DNA from: Haemophilus haemolyticus
Lineage (GTDB): Bacteria > Pseudomonadota > Gammaproteobacteria > Enterobacterales > Pasteurellaceae
Assembly (NCBI RefSeq): GCF_003351405.1
Contig: NZ_CP031240.1
Location: forward strand, 744,001-808,000
DNA: 64,000 nt
Reading direction: 5' to 3'
Shown: in pieces, positions 19,250-29,037 of the stretch
How the letters are laid out: each line of letters starts with the position of its first letter
How positions within the stretch are numbered: position 1 is the stretch's first letter
The notes under the pieces: model-generated
Told to the model about the DNA's origin: nothing
Seen by the model: the letters and a program-made list of their open reading frames with translations, nothing else
Database searches by the model: none
Translations under genes and position numbers: made by a program

Positions 19250-20281
19250 TTATAGCTCAGGTTCATTTAATACGTTAAGTAACGCTAAACGCTTAAGATA
19301 ATTTTTCAGTACGCAATCAATATGTGGCTGCGGCATAAACGATTGTGAATAAATCTGCTCCACCTTTTCCTTTTCTTGTGTAATTTCAGGAATTAATTTT
19401 TGAATAATCACATTTTTATTTAATCCAATATTTTCCCCAAACTCGACAAAATCATCGCCGATATATTCACCGTATTGAGTATTAAATCCTTTGGCGAGTG
19501 TGGCATACCCCTCTTCTCTCGCTAACAATGGCAAGGCAAGTAGTGTTGAATTAAATATTTCAGGATAGGGCGACACCGACACAAAATCATAAATTGGAGC
19601 AAGTTTTGGATGACTGTTTTTGGGATAAATAAATGAAAAATTGCGTAAGTGAAGATCATTATTTCCCAATAAATAAGCGTAAATAATTCGACGAAAAATT
19701 TCTCGTTGTTGAGCTAAATGATTTTCAGTGTGCTGCAAAATAAACTTAGCAATTTGTTCATAACTCACATATTGCTCATTATCAGCACCTATTTTTCCAT
19801 ACTTGTCTCGAATATTCATTGCACCATCAAGTTGTTCTTGGTGCATTGGTTTTTGCTGTTCATCACGATCAAAACGCTTTATAACAAAAGCAAATTCTTT
19901 CTGATTTTCTTCACCAGCAAAAGAAACTAAACCATTTTCTGGCACATCAAACCCTAATTCTTTCATAATGCGCATGGTGGCATGTTCATTTTCAGCTAAA
20001 AAAGGATACTCTTCTGGAGAAGGCTTTAAAATATAATTTCCTTGTTGATTTACGCTGTCAAAGTGATCATCATTGATAATAAGCTGTAATTTTGGTTGAA
20101 AACCTGAAATGCTCATTCCTTGCTGTTTTTGGGGTTTCACTGTAATAAATTCTTGGCGAGAAAAGGGTAATTCAGGATTGAAATTTTTATTGCCTGTAAG
20201 GTAATGCAAACCTTCAGTGCTGTAACCTGAAAGTGCTTCATTTTTCTTCAATGGCTTTAATAAAATACGACAAAAACTCAT
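19250..20281 (-). CDS. hipT: HipT-like serine/threonine kinase toxin
   Basis: 343-residue HipA-family kinase lacking the N-terminal subdomain, which is a separate gene upstream. The Gly-rich loop reads SISGFQPKL with Ser57 and Ser59, the same numbers as the two autophosphorylated serines of HipT in E. coli O127. Later motifs: YILKP (ATP-binding Lys), LLGNNDLHLRNFSF (catalytic Asp), and PIYDFVS (metal-binding Asp). E. coli O127 HipT inactivates tryptophanyl-tRNA synthetase by phosphorylation; the same target here is inference. It overlaps hipS by 4 bases, so is co-translated. Confidence 0.85.
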   Translation of the reverse strand: MSFCRILLKPLKKNEALSGYSTEGLHYLTGNKNFNPELPFSRQEFITVKPQKQQGMSISGFQPKLQLIINDDHFDSVNQQGNYILKPSPEEYPFLAENEHATMRIMKELGFDVPENGLVSFAGEENQKEFAFVIKRFDRDEQQKPMHQEQLDGAMNIRDKYGKIGADNEQYVSYEQIAKFILQHTENHLAQQREIFRRIIYAYLLGNNDLHLRNFSFIYPKNSHPKLAPIYDFVSVSPYPEIFNSTLLALPLLAREEGYATLAKGFNTQYGEYIGDDFVEFGENIGLNKNVIIQKLIPEITQEKEKVEQIYSQSFMPQPHIDCVLKNYLKRLALLNVLNEPEL

Positions 20282-20598
20282 TGTTTCTCCTCCTGAATTT
20301 GCACTGCGCCTAACATATTTTCTCCATTATTAAGTAAAAAGCGAAACATATCACCTTCATCAATTCGTTGATGAAATGCATATTTGTGTTTTAGCCAGCC
20401 TTCTGGGACGAGCGATGCAAAATAAGGGAATAAGGTGTCAGAATGAAAAGGGCTTTGCTCAATAGGAAAGCTGAGAGAGAGCGGTATTCCTTGATAATCG
20501 GGATTGTAAGCAAAATGAAAACCACGATGATCTTCTCTAAGTAAGCCAATAAATTCACCGTAGAGAAATACTTTTCCCGAGCGGACTAAATCGCGCAT
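20278..20598 (-). CDS. hipS: HipS-like small protein (HipA N-subdomain 1)
   Basis: 106 residues equal to the N-terminal subdomain of full HipA: VFLYGEFIGLLRED, SFPIEQSPFHSDTLFPYFASLVPEGW and the end MLGAVQI. In the HipBST system this small protein, not HipB, is the antitoxin that neutralises HipT. It overlaps hipB by 13 bases upstream and hipT by 4 bases downstream. In two-component hipBA loci the same segment is fused to the kinase, so this is a natural split rather than a frameshifted hipA: both frames are coupled by short overlaps. Confidence 0.82.
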   Translation of the reverse strand: MRDLVRSGKVFLYGEFIGLLREDHRGFHFAYNPDYQGIPLSLSFPIEQSPFHSDTLFPYFASLVPEGWLKHKYAFHQRIDEGDMFRFLLNNGENMLGAVQIQEEKQ

Positions 20599-20894
20599 AG
20601 TGAAACCCCTAATGTTTGAGCAACAAGAAACACGGTTGTAAATCGAACTTGGCTTGGATCTTGAAATAAGCGATTCAATGTAGAAATAGACACGCCAGTT
20701 TGCAGTTCCAACATACTAAGCTCAATACCAAGTGATTTACGCTTGTCATTGAGCATTTTTCCAAATGCTTTGAGATCGGTAATTTTCCCTGCGTAAAGCT
20801 GTTGTCTTTGCGCTTGCTCATAGGCAATGACAGCTTGCTGAAGCTTTTTTAATTCATCAATTTGATTTTCTAATTGCGCACTAATGTTGTCCAT
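20586..20894 (-). CDS. hipB: HipB-like DNA-binding protein
   Basis: 102 residues: an N-terminal coiled-coil-like stretch (about 5-40), then an XRE helix-turn-helix (about 44-100; FGKMLNDKRKSLGI, LELQTGVSISTLNRLFQ). It is the first gene of the hipB-hipS-hipT operon and should bind the A+T-rich promoter region before 20894 as autorepressor. No TATCC/GGATA operator of the E. coli type was seen. The N-terminal extension is longer than in E. coli HipB (88 residues). Confidence 0.82.
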   Translation of the reverse strand: MDNISAQLENQIDELKKLQQAVIAYEQAQRQQLYAGKITDLKAFGKMLNDKRKSLGIELSMLELQTGVSISTLNRLFQDPSQVRFTTVFLVAQTLGVSLCAI

Positions 20895-21046
20895 ATCTGA
20901 TATTTTTTTATGTCAATTACATTAAATACATCATATATGAATAAATTTTTATTTAAAACATCTTTTTTGATTTTTTTTTGTAAAAAATTTAATTTTTTGT
21001 TTAAAAATGATATTTTTCTTTTTCGGAAATAGGCGCGTTGAGACAA

Positions 21047-21078
21047 AAAAAAGTGCGGTGAAAATTCACCGCACTTTT
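21047..21078 (-). terminator. inverted uptake-sequence pair after the Hia-like gene
   Basis: AAAAGTGCGGTGAA and complement with A and T runs, 45 bases beyond the stop of the adhesin gene on the minus strand. A second short dyad, TGATGGGA with TCCCATCA, lies at 21091-21109 just before it. Confidence 0.8.
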
Positions 21079-21124
21079 TGGATTTATTCATGATGGGAAA
21101 ATCCCATCATAAACGATTACGCTA

Positions 21125-24100
21125 TTACCATTGGTAACCTACGCCAACTCCGGCACCCACATCACCACTGGTGTTTGCGTTACCTTGAAGTTTTAAGATC
21201 ACCTTGCCATTGTCGCTTGCACGAGAGTAACCTACAGCTAAAGCATTTTGGCCTTTGAATGTACCAGCCGAAGCCGCAACCATTGATTTACCCGGTGTGT
21301 AAACCTGTGGTAATGCTGCCGCTGCATTTGCACCCGCGATACCAGCACGAGCTTCTTTGCCATATTTATTAACTTTTCTGTCTAGGCGGTTAAATTCACC
21401 TGCATGGTTGTTAATAACTTGGCTAAGATTATCAACTTTACCTTCAACGCGATTAATATTCTGTGTATTTTTATTCACTTGAACATTAGTTGCATGTAAT
21501 TGGCTACCATTTACTGCATCTGTTGAAGTTGCAGAGATTACACCTGGTGCAACATTTTGGATTTGAGCTTCGTTACCCTTATCACCTACAGAAACCACAC
21601 GAGTGTCTGGACCTGTTTTACCCGCAACAGTTGCTGAAGGATCAATACTATAACTACCAACATTTGCTTTACCGGCTTTCGCACCAGCTCCGATTGCGAC
21701 AGAACCTTTAGCTGCTTCCGCTTCAACTGTAGCACCGTTGCCAATGGCAACTGCATCTTCAACAGCTGCATTGCTGTTTCCGCCAATTGCGACACTATTT
21801 GTGCCAGTTGCTTTCGCCGCATTACCAGTGGCATTTGCTTTGATATAGTCGTTGCCTACAGTTACAGTCATCTTACCGTTTTCAGACTTGCCTTTTACGG
21901 TAAGTCCAGTGCCTGCCTCTGCTTTAAAATCAACTACATCCGCATTTTTCACAGCGGTAGCGATGTTATTGTCAGAGGTTGAAATCACCCAACCTAAGTT
22001 TTTCGCATCAGAAATGGTAATTGCGTTTCCACCATTCGAATTATTTAAATCAATTAAACCATTTTTCGCCTGATCAGCTGATTTACCCGTTGCTGGCGTA
22101 ACTGGTGTTTGTTCTACAGCACCTGTGTTTGGTTTACCATTTGTTAAGTCGCCTGCTTTGTAATATTTACCATCTACATTGACGATTTGCTCACCCTTGT
22201 CATTATAGGCAATGGTATTTGCACCCTTAGGTAAACTTAATGTGCTGGTATCAACATCTACAGAAACTGTCGTCGTATCTACACCTGTAGCAGCATCGCG
22301 TTTAGTTACTGCTTTAATAACAGTACCTTTACCATTTACAAAGTTGACTACATCGTTCGGCGTTACTTTTTCATATTTCGCCGGATCAGTTTCTTCTTTG
22401 TTTTCAGCGTCTTCTACAGTTGTTTTACCGTTTTGTTGAACAAAGAAGCCCGATTTATTCACAGTTTGATCAAGTTGGTCTTTATTCACCGCTTGATCAG
22501 GATTTTCTGCCCAACCAACATTGTTTAATTGAACGCCGTCTTTACCTGCGTTAATCACATCTTTGTCTTTGCCGGCTTTTTCAGCTTTCTCCAATTCCGC
22601 AACTTGTTTCGCAGCTTCTTCTAATACTTTTGGTAAAAGTTGTTTTGCGGTTGCAGTTGGATTCTCGCCTCGTACTTTTTTAATTGCCGCCGCCATTGCT
22701 TTATCTTCAATTGCAGTGCGGTATGGATTGCCCATATTTGAGTTGGCATCAGATAAAGTAGCGCCCGTTTTCACAGGTGTTTGCGCTTCAGGGGCTTTGT
22801 TATTGGTCAATTTCACTGTGCCATCATTATTAACATCAGCCTCTTTATACCAGTTACCATCATTCGCTTGTTTTAAGTTATCACCAGCTGAATTTTTCAC
22901 GTTTGCGTAATTAATAGGCAAATCAGTGTCGAATTTCACCACGGTTGTGGTTTGTTTTTCACCTTTGGTATTGACTTCGTCAACGGTTGCAGTTTTCACA
23001 GTGATACCTTTTCCATCAGCAAAACGAACTTCATCACTCGGATTAACTTTTTCATCTGCATTTTGGAATTTACTATCTGCAAGAGCATTTTTTACTTTGC
23101 CTACAGTCCAACCAGATTCTTGGATTGCTTTGTAAACCGTGTTGCCATCAACAAAGTGATTACCCTTATCAACATTGCTCACTTCAACAGGGGTTGTTGT
23201 GGTGTTATCTACCACTTTTCCATCAGCATTTACCGTGTAATTTGAAGGCTGTTTACCTTGTTTTGCTGTTGGAGTTTCACCGCTGAAATCTACGTCTTCT
23301 CTTTTGTAGAGTTTACCGCCAAGATCAACATAAGTTGTACCACCAATGTTATATTCGCCTTTTTTAACTACTTCACCTTTTTCAAGAGAAATGTTGATAT
23401 GACGAACACCATCTTTTGTTTCACCCGTTACTTTAATACCGTCAGTGCCATTAAAGCGCACTTCGTTTGCATTGGTCACTTTATCAGCGTAATCTTTTCC
23501 ATCTTTACCAACGGAAACCACCCAACCCAAGTTTTTCGCATCAGCGACAGTTAATGCATTAGACGCAACAGAGTGCTCTAAATCAGCTAAGCCAGTTTTT
23601 GCTTTTTTCACCAGATCTGTCGCTGCAGCATCATTTGTTGATGGAGTCGGAGTCGGAGTCGGAGTCGGTGTTGCTGTTGCTGTTGCTTTCAATTTACCAT
23701 TTTCAAATTGGTCTTTATTGTAATATGAATTACCCACTTTAACTAATGGATTACCTTCAGCATCATAAGCAATAGTATTCGCCCCCTGTGCCACGTTGGT
23801 TAAGGTTAGGTTATTACCAGCATTATGAGCTTTATCTTGCTCATCAGTTTTCACAGGATTGTTCATAGATGCAATAACATTGGTAGCGGTAACAGGCGTT
23901 ACTTCTTCTGTTGCGTCAGTTACGTTGTCGGCCGTTGTGCCAGCAGGATAGTATTTACCATTAATGTTTACCGTACCTTCTGGGTAATATTGGCCATCAG
24001 GGTATTTCACTAACTTATTGCCATCTTTATCGGTATAAACCACCGGGAACGCATCACGTAAACCGGAAGCGACTGCATAAAGTTGCGAACCGTTAATCGC

Positions 24101-26860
24101 ATCGGTTGAGGTAGAAGAAATCTCGCCTGCTGCAACGTGTTTGATTTGGCGTTCGCCGTAAACGGTTTCGGTTGAAGTGCCCGCAACATCGCTGTCTTTG
24201 GTATTGGCACTTGCCGTAGTTGTCGATTCTTCGCCTGTAATCAGATTTGTCGTTACGGTTGTTGTATTGGTTTTGCCGTCTGCAATGGTAATAGTTTTAT
24301 CTATTTTTTTAGTTGGCGCACCGATAGAAACAAAACGTCCTTGCAATGCCAAGTCGGCTTTTTCTGCTTCCGAGCCGTCTGTTTTGGTTGCGCCCAAGTT
24401 GCCTTTGAAGCCGCTGTAAACCATTCCATTAACATTGGCAGAGTTGACTTTTTTCACTGTCGGCTCGCCATCACTGTTGTTACCTAACACAACGGCGTTT
24501 TCACGGTTTTCCAGGCGGCGGCCTATGCCATAGACTCTGACATTATTACCCAACACCATGACATTTTTTGCCCATACCCAGTTGTTTGAACCAACAACGA
24601 AAGAATTCTCACCAGTTTGGCCTTCTACAGGAGAGACTGAGGCAGTATCTAGACCTGTAACAGGATCTTTTTCACCTGTAGCAGTCCATTTCAGTCTTTC
24701 TCCAACAATATTGTCAACACCAAACGCTCCTGCACCCTTGCCCCTTACTTTATTGTTATAACCAAAAGATGAGCCCTTTTCTAAAACAACCTCGCTAGAC
24801 GAGCCAACAGCAGTTGCATTTGGCGCACCAATAGTGGCATATCGTTTTACCTTATCAATAGTAGAGTAACCTGTTAATCCTGCAGTGGTATTTGCACCGA
24901 TCACCACCGTATTAGGAGATGTGCCGTTTATTTTGGCACTTGCACCTGCGGCAAAAGCATTTCTTGAGTCATTTTGCACCACTTCCGCATCATCGCCCAA
25001 TGCAACGGATGTTTGTGCCGCTGCAACGGAAGAACGACCGATAGCAATGGCACCGGTTTTGGATTTGCCGCTGCCGTATGTCGCTTTAAATACTTTTTCG
25101 GCTTCATCGTATGCTGCTTTACCCGCTGTTTGAGCTGTTTTGGCAGTGCTTAAAGCGGTTTGTGCTGTTTTTGCTTTGGTGATGCCGTTTTGCAACCGTT
25201 TTGCCAGGTTGACCAAATAAGCCAGATGCTCGTTTGCTTTACCGGTTTCGGTATTTTCTATGGCGGCGATTTTGTTAATCAGCGCTTCGTTATCAAGCAT
25301 CGGTTGTGCATTTACCATATCTGCTTCACCGCTTGCCGTTAATTTTCCCGCCAGCGTGGTCAATTCGCTGAATGTAATGCCTGCCGCAGTCAACTCGTTT
25401 TGAATTTTGTTATTTTCAGCCTGATAAATCGTGCCGGTTTCGGCGTATCTGTTAATCAGAAGCTTAAGGTTTTGCGCTTCGGTAGATAAATTGGTTTTTG
25501 CCGCATAATTGTCGGCATCCGCACTATTAACTGCTTTATTCAAATTGCTGTATGTGTTGTAGGCTGAGCGGTATGTGTTGTAGGCGGTGTTTATGGCGTT
25601 TGATTCCGCTTCTGTTACCCCGGCAACCGAATCATTACCAAATGCAATGGTTTGTTGTCCAATTGCACGGGCTTTTGTACCTAATGCTGCCGCATTATCC
25701 CCAATCGCCATTGCGCCATTATTGTTCCGCCCATTATCATCAGAACCGATGGCTAAGGCTTGATTGCCATAAGCCGCTGCTTTTCTTCCCGATGCTATGC
25801 TGCGGACGCCGCCGGCAAAGGTTTCTACACCGAAGGCAGAAGCATCAGTTGTTGCAGCGTGTGCTTGTCGGCCGATTGCTATTGCTTGCTTAGCACTGTT
25901 CCAACCGGTTTCCGCATATGCACCCATTGCGATAGAGGATCTATCCGAACTGTATGTCTTATCGCCAATCGCAATACTTTGCAAACCGTTGGCAAAGGCT
26001 TTGTTGCCGACTGCAACGGATTTCACCCCTGCCGATTTGGTTTCGATACCTGCGGCAATTGATGCGCCGCCGATAGAGGTGGCTTTTTCTCCCAATGCCA
26101 TGGAGGTAAAGATTCGTCCCTCTCCATCGTTCGCCAGACCATCTATTTTATACATGGCAGTCGCATCCCTGCCGATGGCGATACCGTTTCCTACAATGGT
26201 TCTTGAGTTTGCACCGATGGCAATACTGCTGCCCCAGTCTGCGCTGGCGTTGGAGCCGATGGCAACGGTGTTTTCGCCTGATTGGAAAGTGGCCTTCAAG
26301 CCCCGCTTGCTTCTGGCATCGCGGCCGATCACCACTGAATTGCCCGCCGTCGCCATTGCGCGAGTACCGATAGCAATCGCATCATGTACGCCACTTGATA
26401 CGCCGCCGTCTGCTCTTGGTTCGACACGTGCCTGCGAGCCGATGGCAATACTGCGTTTATTAAGATTGTTGTTCGCATTGACGATTACACTTGCGCCAGA
26501 ACCGATGGCAAGCGAGTCGTTACTCTCAGCATTCGCCCCATAACCTATCGCCGTTGCTCTTTCAATATTGCCATTTTTTCCTGCTACTGCTTTTTTGCCT
26601 ACGGCAATGGAATCTTTGCCGGTTGCTTTGGCTTGTTCGTCGGTCGGAATGACCGTTGTACCTGCCGCCGTATCATGAGATATTGAGATTAAACCATCTG
26701 CAGCTGTATGTTCCGCAGCATATACTCCAGTAGAAAAAAGTGCGGTAGAAATTACGGCTAATTTTACAGATTTTGATTTGCCTTTGGCTGAGGCTAATTC
26801 CCCTACAGCTGTCCAAGTTTGCGTGGCGTGATTCCAAATTACTTTAAAAATGTTATTCAT
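21125..26860 (-). CDS. hia: Hia/Hsf-family trimeric autotransporter adhesin with YadA-like head
   Basis: 1911-residue type Vc adhesin. N-terminal extended signal peptide [20 protein letters not shown] (ESPR type), cleaved near GVYA. Residues about 55-430 and 610-720 carry many SxAIG left-handed roll repeats (YadA-type head); about 430-600 is an Ala/Thr/Asn-rich coiled-coil insert; then Trp-ring and neck modules with repeated KNLGWVVS and [11 protein letters not shown] motifs, a TPTPTPTP linker at base 23643, a second short AIG head, stalk, and the YadA anchor ending GVGVGYQW. The half coding the N-terminal head (about 24000-26700) is visibly richer in G+C than the stalk and neighbours. Binding to host cells and matrix is the family role. 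The size lies between Hia (about 1100) and Hsf (about 2400). Confidence 0.9.
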   Translation of the reverse strand: MNNIFKVIWNHATQTWTAVGELASAKGKSKSVKLAVISTALFSTGVYAAEHTAADGLISISHDTAAGTTVIPTDEQAKATGKDSIAVGKKAVAGKNGNIERATAIGYGANAESNDSLAIGSGASVIVNANNNLNKRSIAIGSQARVEPRADGGVSSGVHDAIAIGTRAMATAGNSVVIGRDARSKRGLKATFQSGENTVAIGSNASADWGSSIAIGANSRTIVGNGIAIGRDATAMYKIDGLANDGEGRIFTSMALGEKATSIGGASIAAGIETKSAGVKSVAVGNKAFANGLQSIAIGDKTYSSDRSSIAMGAYAETGWNSAKQAIAIGRQAHAATTDASAFGVETFAGGVRSIASGRKAAAYGNQALAIGSDDNGRNNNGAMAIGDNAAALGTKARAIGQQTIAFGNDSVAGVTEAESNAINTAYNTYRSAYNTYSNLNKAVNSADADNYAAKTNLSTEAQNLKLLINRYAETGTIYQAENNKIQNELTAAGITFSELTTLAGKLTASGEADMVNAQPMLDNEALINKIAAIENTETGKANEHLAYLVNLAKRLQNGITKAKTAQTALSTAKTAQTAGKAAYDEAEKVFKATYGSGKSKTGAIAIGRSSVAAAQTSVALGDDAEVVQNDSRNAFAAGASAKINGTSPNTVVIGANTTAGLTGYSTIDKVKRYATIGAPNATAVGSSSEVVLEKGSSFGYNNKVRGKGAGAFGVDNIVGERLKWTATGEKDPVTGLDTASVSPVEGQTGENSFVVGSNNWVWAKNVMVLGNNVRVYGIGRRLENRENAVVLGNNSDGEPTVKKVNSANVNGMVYSGFKGNLGATKTDGSEAEKADLALQGRFVSIGAPTKKIDKTITIADGKTNTTTVTTNLITGEESTTTASANTKDSDVAGTSTETVYGERQIKHVAAGEISSTSTDAINGSQLYAVASGLRDAFPVVYTDKDGNKLVKYPDGQYYPEGTVNINGKYYPAGTTADNVTDATEEVTPVTATNVIASMNNPVKTDEQDKAHNAGNNLTLTNVAQGANTIAYDAEGNPLVKVGNSYYNKDQFENGKLKATATATPTPTPTPTPSTNDAAATDLVKKAKTGLADLEHSVASNALTVADAKNLGWVVSVGKDGKDYADKVTNANEVRFNGTDGIKVTGETKDGVRHINISLEKGEVVKKGEYNIGGTTYVDLGGKLYKREDVDFSGETPTAKQGKQPSNYTVNADGKVVDNTTTTPVEVSNVDKGNHFVDGNTVYKAIQESGWTVGKVKNALADSKFQNADEKVNPSDEVRFADGKGITVKTATVDEVNTKGEKQTTTVVKFDTDLPINYANVKNSAGDNLKQANDGNWYKEADVNNDGTVKLTNNKAPEAQTPVKTGATLSDANSNMGNPYRTAIEDKAMAAAIKKVRGENPTATAKQLLPKVLEEAAKQVAELEKAEKAGKDKDVINAGKDGVQLNNVGWAENPDQAVNKDQLDQTVNKSGFFVQQNGKTTVEDAENKEETDPAKYEKVTPNDVVNFVNGKGTVIKAVTKRDAATGVDTTTVSVDVDTSTLSLPKGANTIAYNDKGEQIVNVDGKYYKAGDLTNGKPNTGAVEQTPVTPATGKSADQAKNGLIDLNNSNGGNAITISDAKNLGWVISTSDNNIATAVKNADVVDFKAEAGTGLTVKGKSENGKMTVTVGNDYIKANATGNAAKATGTNSVAIGGNSNAAVEDAVAIGNGATVEAEAAKGSVAIGAGAKAGKANVGSYSIDPSATVAGKTGPDTRVVSVGDKGNEAQIQNVAPGVISATSTDAVNGSQLHATNVQVNKNTQNINRVEGKVDNLSQVINNHAGEFNRLDRKVNKYGKEARAGIAGANAAAALPQVYTPGKSMVAASAGTFKGQNALAVGYSRASDNGKVILKLQGNANTSGDVGAGVGVGYQW
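23643..23687 (-). repeat. hexanucleotide repeats in the adhesin gene
   Basis: Four GGAGTC units followed by three GTTGCT units (plus strand), coding Thr-Pro and Ala-Thr dipeptides on the minus strand. Because the unit is six bases, slippage would change linker length without breaking the frame. Confidence 0.85.
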
Positions 26861-27034
26861 TAGATTCTTTCTCCTAAACTCAAATAAATGAGCAATCCGT
26901 TGCTTGTTTTATGAAAAATAATAAAAGACTTATGTTGAAAAGCAGACTGTTTAAGGCCATAGGGTGCGAATTTTACTGACAATAACAATAAATGAAAAGC
27001 GTCTTTACTTAACTTTACAATCTTTACATTTGAT

Positions 27035-27259
27035 ATGGATTATTCATGTCTATTAAACGTAAAATGGCGCTGTAAGTATCATATTTTTATTTATCCAGAA
27101 GTACAGGAGGAAAGCAATTCACGGAAAGTAAAGGATAATGTCAGTTTTCACTCTACCCTTGAGGGACTTGTGAAGTATGGATCCTTATCGGGGAAAATAA
27201 AAAACCGACAAAATGCGCTGAAAATATTGGATCCTAACGAACTTCTCGGTAGACTATAG
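27035..27259 (+). pseudogene. IS200/IS605-type transposase TnpA remnant
   Basis: The gap 26861-27291 holds the adhesin promoter side and this remnant. The 74-codon frame begins near VKWRCKYHI, the conserved N-terminal motif of IS200-type TnpA. After that the match continues only in the +1 frame (FIQKYRRKAIHGK then stop), so there is a frameshift within about 10 codons. The rest of a normal TnpA of about 150 residues, including the HxH and catalytic Tyr, is missing; the tail LDPNELLGRL is not recognised. It is a dead relic between the adhesin and tamA. Confidence 0.6.
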
Positions 27260-27291
27260 CGCAATTTACTTAAAAATTTTAGCCCCTTAAA

Positions 27292-29028
27292 ATGAAGAAA
27301 AAATCGCTAAAACTCACCGCACTTTTTTTGGCATTAAGTTGCTTTCCTGTATTTGCGGAACAAACTGTTGATATTGAAGTTCAAGGTATCCGTGGTTTTC
27401 GTGCTGTTCGTAATACGGATCTCAATGTTCATCTGATTAATAAAGAAGAAATGGATGGCTCTGAACGCTATCAACATTTAGTCACTCAAGCTGTGGATCG
27501 TGGTTTGCGTGTGTTTGGTTATTATGAATCTTCCGTGCGTTTTGAACGAAAACAGCGTCAAGGCAAACGCGATTTATTAATTGCTCATGTTACACCGGGC
27601 GAGCCAACAAAAATTGCGGGCACTGATGTGCAAATTGAAGGGGAAGCCGCACAAGATGAAAATTTTGATGCGTTACGTAAAAACTTGCCGAAAGAAGGCG
27701 TTTTGGTTGAACACCAGACTTATGATGATTACAAAACAGCGATCTCACGTTTAGCATTAAATCGTGGATATTTTGATGGGGAATTTAAAATTTCACGTTT
27801 AGAAATCAGCCCTGAAACCCATCAAGCATGGTGGCGAATGTTATTTGATAGCGGTGTTCGTTATCATTATGGCAATATTACTTTTAGCCATTCACAAATT
27901 CGGGATGATTACTTAAATAATATTCTTAATATCAAATCTGGTGATCCGTATTTAATGAATAACTTATCGGATTTAACCAGTGATTTTTCGTCTTCAAATT
28001 GGTTTAGTTCAGTATTAGTTCAACCTAACGTTAATCATAAAAGCAAAACTGTAGATGTGGAGATTATTCTTTATCCTCGTAAAAAAAATGCGATGGAACT
28101 AGGGGTGGGCTTTGCAACTGATGGTGGCGTGCACACCCAAATTGGTTGGACAAAGCCTTGGATTAATAGCCGTGGACATAGTTTCCGCACTAATCTTTAT
28201 CTCTCTGCACCAAAACAAACTTTAGAGGCAACTTATCGAATGCCTCTACTTAAAAATCCATTAAATTATTACTATGATTACTCTGTCGGTTGGGAAGGTG
28301 AAAAAGAGAATGATACCAATACGAGAGCGCTTACATTGTCCGCGTTACGTTATTGGAACAACGCACATGGCTGGCAATATTTTGGCGGACTTCGTGCGCG
28401 ATACGACAGTTTTACACAAGCCGATATAACCGATAAAACTTTCCTCCTTTATCCAACGGTCGGATTTACTCGCACCCGATTACGTGGCGGTTCTTTTGCA
28501 ACTTGGGGCGATGTACAAAAAATTACTTTTGATGTGGGTAACAAAGTTTGGTTATCGGAAGCGTCTTTCGTAAAAGTGCAAGCCTCTAGTGCATGGATTC
28601 GTACTTATGCGGAAAATCACCGTATCGTTGCTCGTGCAGAGGTTGGGTATTTACATACAAAGGATATTGAAAAAATTCCGCCCGCACTTCGTTTCTTTGC
28701 TGGTGGCGATCGTAGTGTACGCGGTTACGGCTATAAAAAAATTGCGCCAAAAAATAAAAACGGAAAATTGGTTGGTGGTTCGCGATTACTTGCGGGTTCT
28801 TTAGAATATCAATATCAAGTTTATCCGAATTGGTGGGCGGCGACCTTCGCAGATAGCGGATTAGCAGCTAATGATTACACGACTAAAGAATTGCGTTATG
28901 GCGCAGGCGTTGGTGTCCGTTGGGCATCACCAGTGGGCGCAATTAAATTTGATATAGCCACCCCGATTCGTGATAAAGATAACAGCAAAAATATTCAATT
29001 TTACATCGGACTTGGTACTGAAATTTAA
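27292..29028 (+). CDS. tamA: translocation and assembly module outer membrane subunit TamA
   Basis: 578-residue Omp85 protein: signal peptide ending PVFA, three POTRA domains (about 20-265), then a 16-stranded barrel containing the lid-lock motif VRGYGYK (about 480) and ending in the aromatic-rich GLGTEI. Its own USS lies in the signal peptide, where ACCGCACTT codes Thr-Ala-Leu. With TamB in the next gene (9 bases on) it helps insert autotransporters and other barrels, which is apt next to two autotransporter genes in this window. Confidence 0.95.
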   Translation: MKKKSLKLTALFLALSCFPVFAEQTVDIEVQGIRGFRAVRNTDLNVHLINKEEMDGSERYQHLVTQAVDRGLRVFGYYESSVRFERKQRQGKRDLLIAHVTPGEPTKIAGTDVQIEGEAAQDENFDALRKNLPKEGVLVEHQTYDDYKTAISRLALNRGYFDGEFKISRLEISPETHQAWWRMLFDSGVRYHYGNITFSHSQIRDDYLNNILNIKSGDPYLMNNLSDLTSDFSSSNWFSSVLVQPNVNHKSKTVDVEIILYPRKKNAMELGVGFATDGGVHTQIGWTKPWINSRGHSFRTNLYLSAPKQTLEATYRMPLLKNPLNYYYDYSVGWEGEKENDTNTRALTLSALRYWNNAHGWQYFGGLRARYDSFTQADITDKTFLLYPTVGFTRTRLRGGSFATWGDVQKITFDVGNKVWLSEASFVKVQASSAWIRTYAENHRIVARAEVGYLHTKDIEKIPPALRFFAGGDRSVRGYGYKKIAPKNKNGKLVGGSRLLAGSLEYQYQVYPNWWAATFADSGLAANDYTTKELRYGAGVGVRWASPVGAIKFDIATPIRDKDNSKNIQFYIGLGTEI

Positions 29029-29037
29029 GGTGAATTT

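Noticed and set aside
20278..20598. Frameshifted hipA pseudogene
   Set aside because: The split falls at the known HipS/HipT boundary with ATGA overlap and intact motifs in both parts, so a natural tripartite system is the better reading.
20870..21091. 73-codon minus-strand frame before hipB
   Set aside because: A+T-rich Lys/Asn/Phe translation overlapping the hip promoter and the adhesin terminator.
25797..26543. 248-codon plus-strand frame opposite the Hia-like gene
   Set aside because: Shadow of the repetitive AIG head; low-complexity translation, no ribosome site. The same holds for the other plus-strand frames from 21490 to 26062.
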